18,027 nucleotides of DNA from Alterirhizorhabdus sp964247265 (GTDB lineage: Bacteria > Pseudomonadota > Alphaproteobacteria > Sphingomonadales > Sphingomonadaceae): the NCBI GenBank assembly GCA_964247265.1, contig CAXTTS010000048.1, forward strand, positions 1 to 18,027, in the 5' to 3' direction. Made by a program: the position numbers and the translations under genes. The notes under the pieces were generated by a model. It ran no database searches, was not told the DNA's origin, and worked only from the letters and a program-made list of their open reading frames with translations. The stretch's first letter is position 1; each line of letters begins with the position of its first letter. Shown here one piece after another: positions 1-5,282 of this stretch.

Positions 1-1510
1 GTGCCGGGCGTGCTGCGCGGCGCGGCCTGGCCGCCCTCCCCGCCGGAACGCCCGGCGCGGTTGCCGTCGCTGGTCTGGCCTGCGGCGAGCTGGCCGGTGA
101 TGATCTCCATGCCGGGTTCGAGGCCGGCACCCGTCACCTCCGTATCGTTGCCGTTGGTATCGCCGACGGTGACCTGGATCGGCCTCGGCTGGCCGCCATC
201 CAGCACATAGATCGTCTGGCGGCTCCCTCGCCCGATCGTCGCCCCCTTGGCGGCGGCGCCGCCGCGCCGCGGCCGGGGCGGCGCGAGGACGGAGGTGATG
301 CCGCCGCCGCCTCCACCCTTGCCGGCGCTGTCGGGCGAGAAGCGCAGCGCCGCGTTCGGCACGAGCAGCACGTCGCTCTTGTCGGCGGTGACGATATCGG
401 CGGTGGCGGTCATGCCCGGGCGGAGCGCCAGATCGCGATTATCCACCGTCAGCCGCGCGGTATAGGCCACGACGCTGCTGCTGCTCGCCGTGCTCGTACT
501 GGTCGTCGAAGATGTGCNNNNNNNNNNGTATAGGCGACGACCGAGCCGGACGTGCTGCTGGTGGCGGTGCTCGATGAGGAGGTGGTGGAGGACGAGGCGT
601 TGGCGCCGACATCCACCCGCTCGATCAGTGCCGGAAAGGTGCGGCCGGGGAAGGCATCGACCTGGAAGGTGGCGCGCTGGCCCTTGTTGACCGTGCCGAC
701 ATCGGCCTCGTCCACCTTCACCTCCAGCCGCATCTGGCTGAGATCCTCGGCGATCTTGAACAGCACCGGCGCGTTCAGCGAAGCGGCGACGGTGGCGCCC
801 GGCTCGATCGAGCGCGACAGCACCACGCCGGTGACGGGCGACAGGATCGATGCCTTGGAAAGCTGCGTCAGGGCCGACGACAGCACCGCCCGCGCCTGCG
901 CGACGGCGGCCTGCGCGGTGGCGATGCCGGCGATCGCGCGCGCATTGTCGGCGCGGCCGGTATCGAGTTCGGTGGCGGACGGCACCTTGCCGCCGGACAG
1001 GCGGTACACCTCCAGCAGGCGCGACAAGGTGGCGCGGGTCTGCGCGGCGGTGGCCTCCGCCGTCTGCACCTGCGCCACGGCCGATTCCAGCTGCGCGCGG
1101 CTCTGGTTCACCGTGTCCTGGAAGCGGGAGGTGTCGAGGCGGGCGAGCACCTGCCCCTTGCGCACCGGATCGTTGTTGTCGACGAACACCTCGGTGATGA
1201 GGCCGGACAGTTCGGAGCCGACCTCCACCTCGTTGGTCGGCGCGAGGTTGCCGGTGGCGGACACGCTGACGGTGAGATCGCCGCGGCGGAGCGGCTGGGT
1301 GGCGTAGCTGACCGGCGCGGCGCTGCCGAACAGCAGCTTCCAGCCGAGCCACAGGACCAGCAACACGACCAGCACGACCGCACCCCATTTCAGGTAGCGC
1401 GCGCGTTTGGAGGGCGGCTTGGCGCCGAGAAAATCGTCCAGCGCGGCCTTGTCGCGCGGATCGGCGACGGGATCGGCGGGGATGCCGGTGGGGGTGGTCG
1501 GCTGGTCCAT
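1..1510 (-). CDS. MacA/HlyD-family efflux periplasmic adaptor subunit (3' end beyond window, interrupted by assembly gap)
   Basis: Periplasmic adaptor of a tripartite exporter, linking an inner-membrane pump to the outer-membrane channel encoded just upstream. From the ATG at 1510: a short cytoplasmic tail, one membrane anchor (about residues 42-60), the first lipoyl half (88-125), an Ala/Gln-rich helical hairpin (130-220), the second lipoyl half (222-250, SPVTGVVLSRSIEPG) and a beta-barrel (260-300). A Ser/Thr-rich linker (304-323) runs into the N run at 518-527. Past the gap the reading frame shifts by one. There it reads TARLTVDNRDLALRPGMTA and then a membrane-proximal domain with a Gly/Arg-rich insert, still open at base 1. 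The start at 1510 overlaps the stop of the nodT-like gene by one base (TGATG), so the two are translationally coupled. The LRPGMTA pattern is typical of MacA-like adaptors, so the missing partner is probably a MacB-type ABC transporter. An RND pump is the alternative. Confidence 0.88.
518..527. other. Assembly gap (10 N)
   Basis: Ten N bases lie inside the Ser/Thr-rich linker of the adaptor gene. The nominal length breaks the reading frame. On the minus strand both sides carry a Ser/Thr-rich stretch ending in VVAY, and the last bases before the gap (TATAC) recur at 464-460. The contig ends therefore look like an unmerged overlap rather than flanks of missing sequence. Confidence 0.95.
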
Positions 1511-2991
1511 CAGGGTCTCGTCGTCGATGCGGTGAGGGTCGCGGGTGCGGGGGCCGCCTGCCACCCGCCGCCCAGCGCCTTGAACAATTGCACGGTGCCG
1601 GTCGCGCGATCGGCGCGGGCGGTGGCGCGGCCATCCTGGCTGGACAGCAAAGTGCGCTCGCTATCCAGCAGCGTCTGGAAATCGATCAGCCCGGCGCGAT
1701 ACTGGCTGCGCGCGTAGATCACCGCGTTGCGCGCGGCATCCTCGGCGATCAGTATCTCGCGCTCGCGCCGTTCGGCGGCGTCGAGCTGGGTGAGCGCATT
1801 CTCCACCTCCTCCAGCGCGACCAGCACGGTCTGCCGGTAGGTGGCGAGCGCCGCGTCGGTGGCGGCGCGCTGGCCGGCGATGCGCGCGCGGATCTGCCCG
1901 CCCTGGAAGATCGGCGCGGTGATGCCGGCGACGAGATTGCCGAGCGCGGCCCCCGGCAGCCCGCCCAGCGACGTATCGGAGCCAGCGAAGCTGCCGGAGA
2001 GTTGCAGCGCGGGGTACAGCTCGGCCGTGGCGACGCCGATACGCGCGGTCTCGGCTGCCAGGCTGCGTTCGGCGGCGGCGATGTCGGGCCGGCGCTGCAC
2101 CACTTCGGCGGGGATCGCGCTGGCCGCCGGCGCGAGCGGCACCGGCGCGCCGGGATCGAGGATCGCCGTCACCGCGCCGGGCGCCTCGCCCAGCAGCACC
2201 GCGATGCGATTGGCGGCGGCGACATAGTTCGTCTCCAGCGGCGGGATCGAGGCGGCGGTGTTGGCGCGCAGCTGCCGCGCCTGCTCGAGATCGAGCGCGC
2301 TGACGAGCCCCGCCTGCACCCGCCAGCCGACGATCTGCAACGTCTCGTCCTGCGAGGCGAGGTTGGCGCGGGCGATGCCGAGGCGGGACTGGGCGAGCCG
2401 CGCCTGCACGTAATTGAGCGCCACCTCCGCCGCGACACTGAGCTGGATATTGTGCAGGTTCGCCTCGGTGGAGGCGGCGTCGGCCCGCGCCGCCTCCACC
2501 GATCGACGGATGCCGCCGAAGATATCCGCCTCCCACGAGGCATCGAAGCCGGCGCGGAAGATGGTGGTGTCGCCACCGGAGGAAAAACTGGTGCCGGTGG
2601 TCGGATCGACGAAGCTCTGCCCGTCGCGCCCGATGCTGCGATTGGCCGAGCCGCTGAGGCCCGCCTGCGGCAGGCCCGCACCGATCGCCTGCCGCACCGC
2701 CGCCCGCGCCTGCCGGAGCCGCGCGCCGGCCACCGCGACATCCAGATTGGCGGCGAACGACTGCTCGACGAACTGGCTGAGCACCGGATCGTCGAACCCG
2801 TTCCACCAGCGGATCGGGTCCACCTGCGGCATCGCCGGCCGCTCCGGCGCGGCGGCGAACCGCTCGGGCACCTGCAGCGCGGCAGCGTCGGGCGGCCGAT
2901 AGTTCGGCCCGACAGTGCAGCCGGACAGGGCCGCCGCCAGCAGCGCGGGCGCTGCCGCTCGCCGCCACGCGGTGGGCTGGTCGATCGTCAT
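1510..2991 (-). CDS. NodT-family outer membrane efflux lipoprotein
   Basis: Outer-membrane channel (TolC/OprM/NodT class) of a tripartite efflux pump, 493 residues, the usual length for the family. The ATG at 2991 gives MTIDQ and a hydrophobic stretch ending in a lipobox, AALSGC, with Cys25 as the predicted lipidated residue. It is followed by TVGPNYRPP, the typical start of mature NodT-family proteins. Two outer-membrane-efflux repeats follow, with helical segments rich in Ala, Arg and Gln. The second contains RRPDIAAAERSLAAETARIG and YPALQLSGSFAG, both characteristic of the family. The frame is open well upstream of 2991, but that part has no signal sequence and reads like a leader. No strong Shine-Dalgarno is visible. 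The stop overlaps the adaptor start by one base. The substrate cannot be told from sequence. Confidence 0.93.
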   Translation of the reverse strand: MTIDQPTAWRRAAAPALLAAALSGCTVGPNYRPPDAAALQVPERFAAAPERPAMPQVDPIRWWNGFDDPVLSQFVEQSFAANLDVAVAGARLRQARAAVRQAIGAGLPQAGLSGSANRSIGRDGQSFVDPTTGTSFSSGGDTTIFRAGFDASWEADIFGGIRRSVEAARADAASTEANLHNIQLSVAAEVALNYVQARLAQSRLGIARANLASQDETLQIVGWRVQAGLVSALDLEQARQLRANTAASIPPLETNYVAAANRIAVLLGEAPGAVTAILDPGAPVPLAPAASAIPAEVVQRRPDIAAAERSLAAETARIGVATAELYPALQLSGSFAGSDTSLGGLPGAALGNLVAGITAPIFQGGQIRARIAGQRAATDAALATYRQTVLVALEEVENALTQLDAAERREREILIAEDAARNAVIYARSQYRAGLIDFQTLLDSERTLLSSQDGRATARADRATGTVQLFKALGGGWQAAPAPATLTASTTRP

Positions 2992-3278
2992 CGCCGGCGC
3001 ACTCGGCCAGGGACGTTTCCGCCTGATTTCAGCATGGAAACATCGCGCGCTCGGGCCGGCCGACAGGTGCCGGAGCGATGATCGGAAATCGCGGCGGCAC
3101 GGGCTGATCGCAAAATGTCGAAGAATGCATTGCGCCTGCATAGAGGGGTTTGCGCGCGGTTGGAACCGCGCTGGCCGATGCGGCGCCATGCCCGGACGGA
3201 CAGACGCACTCTCCGCTCGCGGCGGGCGGAAGCGCTGGCTATGCTCGCCCGAACAGAGCCACGCGAGAGGAGAGCGAC
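2992..3278. promoter_or_regulatory. Divergent intergenic control region
   Basis: These 287 bases separate the efflux genes (leftward) from the FAH-family gene (rightward) and must hold promoters for both. I see no convincing -35/-10 pair on either strand. The one clear structure is the palindrome at 3154-3171. The right end carries a good Shine-Dalgarno (gagaggagag, about 3264-3273) for the gene at 3279. No regulator gene lies next to the region. Confidence 0.5.
3154..3171. promoter_or_regulatory. Palindromic operator-like site
   Basis: GCGCGGTT-GG-AACCGCGC is a perfect inverted repeat with 8-bp arms and a 2-base centre, inside the divergent control region. Its length and symmetry fit a site for a dimeric repressor. 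It could also fold in RNA as a 6-bp stem with a TTGGAA loop. GC-rich palindromes arise by chance in such DNA, so function is inferred only from position. Confidence 0.35.
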
Positions 3279-4286
3279 ATGAAGCTGGGATCGTTGAAGG
3301 GCGGCCGCGACGGGCGGCTGGTGGTGGTGAGCCGCGATCTCGCCTGGTGCGCCGATGCCACGCATATCGCGCCGACCCTGCAGGCCGCGCTGGACGACTG
3401 GGCCGATGCCGCGCCCCGGCTGGAGGCGCTGGCGACCGATCTCGCCCATGAGGTGATCCCGATGATGCGGTTTCACGAGCGGCTGGCCGAAGCGCCACTG
3501 CCCCGGGCCTATCAGTGGGCGGATGGATCGGCTTATGTGAACCATGTCGAACTCGTGCGGAAAGCGCGCGGGGCGGCGCTGCCCGAGAGCTTCTGGCACG
3601 ATCCGCTGATGTATCAGGGTGCGTCCGACCGTTTCCTCGCGCCGCGCGCGCCGATCCCGCTGGCGGACGAGGCGTGGGGTTGCGACTTCGAGGCGGAGAT
3701 CGTCGTCGTCACCGGCGACGTGGCGCAGGGCGCCGATCACGCCACCGCGCTGGCGGCGATCCGGCTGGTCGGCCTCGTCAACGACGTGTCGCTGCGCAAC
3801 CTGATCCCCGACGAACTGGCCAAGGGCTTCGGCTTCGTTCAGTCCAAGCCCGCCTCCGCTCTGTCGCCGGTGCTGGTGACGCCGGACGAACTGGGCGAGG
3901 ACTGGCGCGATGGGCGGCTGCACGGCGTGCTGGCGGTGGATCTGAACGACCAACCCTTCGGCCGGGCGGACGCCGGCACGGACATGACCTTCGACTTCGG
4001 TACACTGGTGGCGCATCTGGCGAAAACGCGGGCGGTGGGCGCCGGCAGCATCGTCGGCTCCGGCACGGTATCCAATCGCGATGCGGATGGCGGCCCAGGG
4101 CGGCCGGCGGCGGCTGGCGGCCTCGGCTATAGCTGCATCGCCGAGCAGCGCACGGTGGAGACGATCCTGGCGGGGAGCGCCACCACGCCGTTCCTGAAAG
4201 CGGGCGACAGCGTGCGGATCCGGATGGACGACAGACAGGGGCACGCAATTTTCGGCACGATCGAGCAGGTGGTGGAATCCGCCTGA
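3279..4286 (+). CDS. Fumarylacetoacetate hydrolase family protein
   Basis: Predicted cytosolic, metal-dependent enzyme of the FAH superfamily, 335 residues, full length. The ATG at 3279 follows a strong Shine-Dalgarno (gagaggagag). An N-terminal domain (1-75) has the FAH-like beta start MKLGSLKGGRDGRL. The catalytic fold (80-335) shows the expected acidic metal ligands: Glu138 and Glu140 in DFEAE, and Asp169 in NDVSLRN, 29 residues later. Lys190 in FGFVQSKPASA and the C-terminal GSGTVSNRD segment are also typical. True fumarylacetoacetases, the last step of tyrosine breakdown, share this architecture, as do many hydrolases and decarboxylases of other acyl-pyruvates. No homogentisate dioxygenase or maleylacetoacetate isomerase gene is adjacent, so the substrate stays open. 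It appears to be transcribed alone, divergent from the efflux genes. Confidence 0.93.
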   Translation: MKLGSLKGGRDGRLVVVSRDLAWCADATHIAPTLQAALDDWADAAPRLEALATDLAHEVIPMMRFHERLAEAPLPRAYQWADGSAYVNHVELVRKARGAALPESFWHDPLMYQGASDRFLAPRAPIPLADEAWGCDFEAEIVVVTGDVAQGADHATALAAIRLVGLVNDVSLRNLIPDELAKGFGFVQSKPASALSPVLVTPDELGEDWRDGRLHGVLAVDLNDQPFGRADAGTDMTFDFGTLVAHLAKTRAVGAGSIVGSGTVSNRDADGGPGRPAAAGGLGYSCIAEQRTVETILAGSATTPFLKAGDSVRIRMDDRQGHAIFGTIEQVVESA

Positions 4287-4372
4287 TCGCAGAAGGTTAA
4301 GCCTTCCTTGCCAGTTCAGAGGCCGTTCAACCGGGCCGTGCAACATGACGCCATGATCGATTGGAGACGAAC

Positions 4373-5044
4373 ATGGCGTTCCTGAATGGCAAGAAGGCGG
4401 CGATCGGCCTCGCGCTCGCATCGGCGATCGCGCTCGGCGGCTGCTATGACGACGGTTATGGGTATGGCGGCGTGTCGGCCGGCTATGGCGGGCTGTATGG
4501 CGACGGCTATGGTGGCGACGGCTACGGCCCGGGCGGCTATTATGCCGGCGGCTACGGCTATCCGGGCTATGGTTGGTACGATGGCTTCTATTATCCGGGC
4601 ACCGGCTTCTACATCTACGATCGGGGCGGCGGGCGTTACCGCTGGAACGACAATCAGCGCCGTTATTGGGAAGGCCGCCGCAACGAGGCGGGCAACTGGC
4701 GTGGCCGTCCTGGCGCGGGCAGGCCGGGCGTGGGCAGGCCCGGCGACGGAAGGCCGGGCGAAGGGCGCCCCGGTAACGGGCAATGGGCGGGACGACCCGG
4801 CGGCCAGTGGCAGGGTCGACCGGGCGAAGGCCAGATCGCTCCTCGCCCCGATGGCGCGGGTCGCGGCTGGCGCGGCCGGGGAGCGGGCGAGCGGGGCAAC
4901 GGCCAGGCGGCGGCCGGCATCCAGCCCGGTGGAACCGCATCGCAGGCGAGCCCGCCACGGGCGGAACGATCCTTCGGCAACGCGCCGCGCGGCTGGGGCG
5001 GCGGTGGCGGAACGCGCGGCGGGCGCGGCAATCGCCCGCATTGA
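4373..5044 (+). CDS. Gly/Tyr-rich, RGRPG-repeat lipoprotein of unknown function
   Basis: Small envelope lipoprotein, 223 residues, function not recognised. The ATG at 4373 sits six bases after GGAG; an in-frame TTG at 4361 is a less likely start. A signal sequence ends in ALGGC, with Cys24 as the predicted lipidated residue. Residues 25-80 are made almost only of Gly, Tyr and Asp (repeated GYG units). Residues 84-102 (RGGGRYRWNDNQRRYWEGR) form the only compact aromatic/basic patch. From 108 to the end the chain is Gly, Arg and Pro, including five GRPGx units, and is probably disordered and very basic. Sphingomonad genomes commonly carry such lipoproteins; a cell-wall or polyanion-binding role would be a guess. 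It lies 86 bases after the FAH-family gene on the same strand, with no clear terminator between. Confidence 0.8.
   Translation: MAFLNGKKAAIGLALASAIALGGCYDDGYGYGGVSAGYGGLYGDGYGGDGYGPGGYYAGGYGYPGYGWYDGFYYPGTGFYIYDRGGGRYRWNDNQRRYWEGRRNEAGNWRGRPGAGRPGVGRPGDGRPGEGRPGNGQWAGRPGGQWQGRPGEGQIAPRPDGAGRGWRGRGAGERGNGQAAAGIQPGGTASQASPPRAERSFGNAPRGWGGGGGTRGGRGNRPH
4703..4777 (+). repeat. Five tandem 15-bp units encoding GRPGx
   Basis: Five consecutive 15-base units encode GRPGA, GRPGV, GRPGD, GRPGE and GRPGN (residues 111-135 of the lipoprotein). Gly, Arg and Pro codons vary between units while the fifth residue changes. Looser GRPG copies follow at residues 140-143 and 148-151. The pattern suggests expansion by slippage with later drift. 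Confidence 0.85.
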
Positions 5045-5046
5045 CG

Positions 5047-5099
5047 GGAGGGTGCGGCCCGCTTGCGAAGCACGGCCGTACCCGCTAGGGGCACCCTCC
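5047..5099 (+). terminator. Long stem-loop between lipoprotein gene and tRNA-Ser
   Basis: GGAGGGTGC (5047-5055) pairs perfectly with GCACCCTCC (5091-5099). Inside, GGCC...GGCC and GCTT-GCG-AAGC (5061-5071) can form a second hairpin. It begins two bases after the lipoprotein stop and ends seven bases before the tRNA. No U-tract follows, so it may be a weak terminator, a 3' stability element or a tRNA-leader structure. Confidence 0.4.
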
Positions 5100-5106
5100 G
5101 GTATGC

Positions 5107-5197
5107 GGAGCGGTGGCCGAGTGGTCGATGGCGCACGCCTGGAAAGTGTGTAGGGGTTAATAGCTCCTCGAGGGTTCGAATCCCTCCCGCTCCGCCA
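5107..5197 (+). tRNA. tRNA-Ser (anticodon GGA)
   Basis: The 91-base gene has a 7-bp acceptor stem, GGAGCGG (5107-5113) with CCGCTCC (5187-5193), then discriminator G and an encoded CCA (5195-5197). The anticodon stem is CACGC/GTGTG with loop CTGGAAA, giving anticodon GGA at 5141-5143, which reads UCC and UCU serine codons. A long variable arm between 5151 and 5171 and the GGTTCGAATCC T-arm confirm a class II serine tRNA. No copy of the 3' end was noticed elsewhere in the window, so there is no sign that it served here as an integration site. Confidence 0.97.
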
Positions 5198-5244
5198 ATA
5201 CGGCAGTGAAAGCGTTGATCTTTTGGAGAATGAAGCGGCAGGCA

Positions 5245-5280
5245 CGGAGGCGACACGCGCCCCTACGCCAGCCGCCTCCG
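5245..5280 (-). terminator. Inverted repeat just after the adhesin stop
   Basis: CGGAGGCG (5245-5252) and CGCCTCCG (5273-5280) form an 8-bp stem with a 20-base loop, starting two bases beyond the adhesin stop in its direction of transcription. No T-run follows, so intrinsic termination is uncertain. It could act as a 3' end-protecting stem. Confidence 0.4.
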
Positions 5281-5282
5281 GA

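Noticed and set aside
4703..4830. A CRISPR-like or regulatory repeat array
   Set aside because: The 15-bp period is in frame and encodes GRPGx units of a lipoprotein, without spacers.
2988..4958. A 656-codon open frame on the minus strand across the FAH-family and lipoprotein genes
   Set aside because: Its translation is Arg/Pro/His-rich low-complexity sequence, and it runs opposite two genes with good ribosome binding sites and recognisable families.
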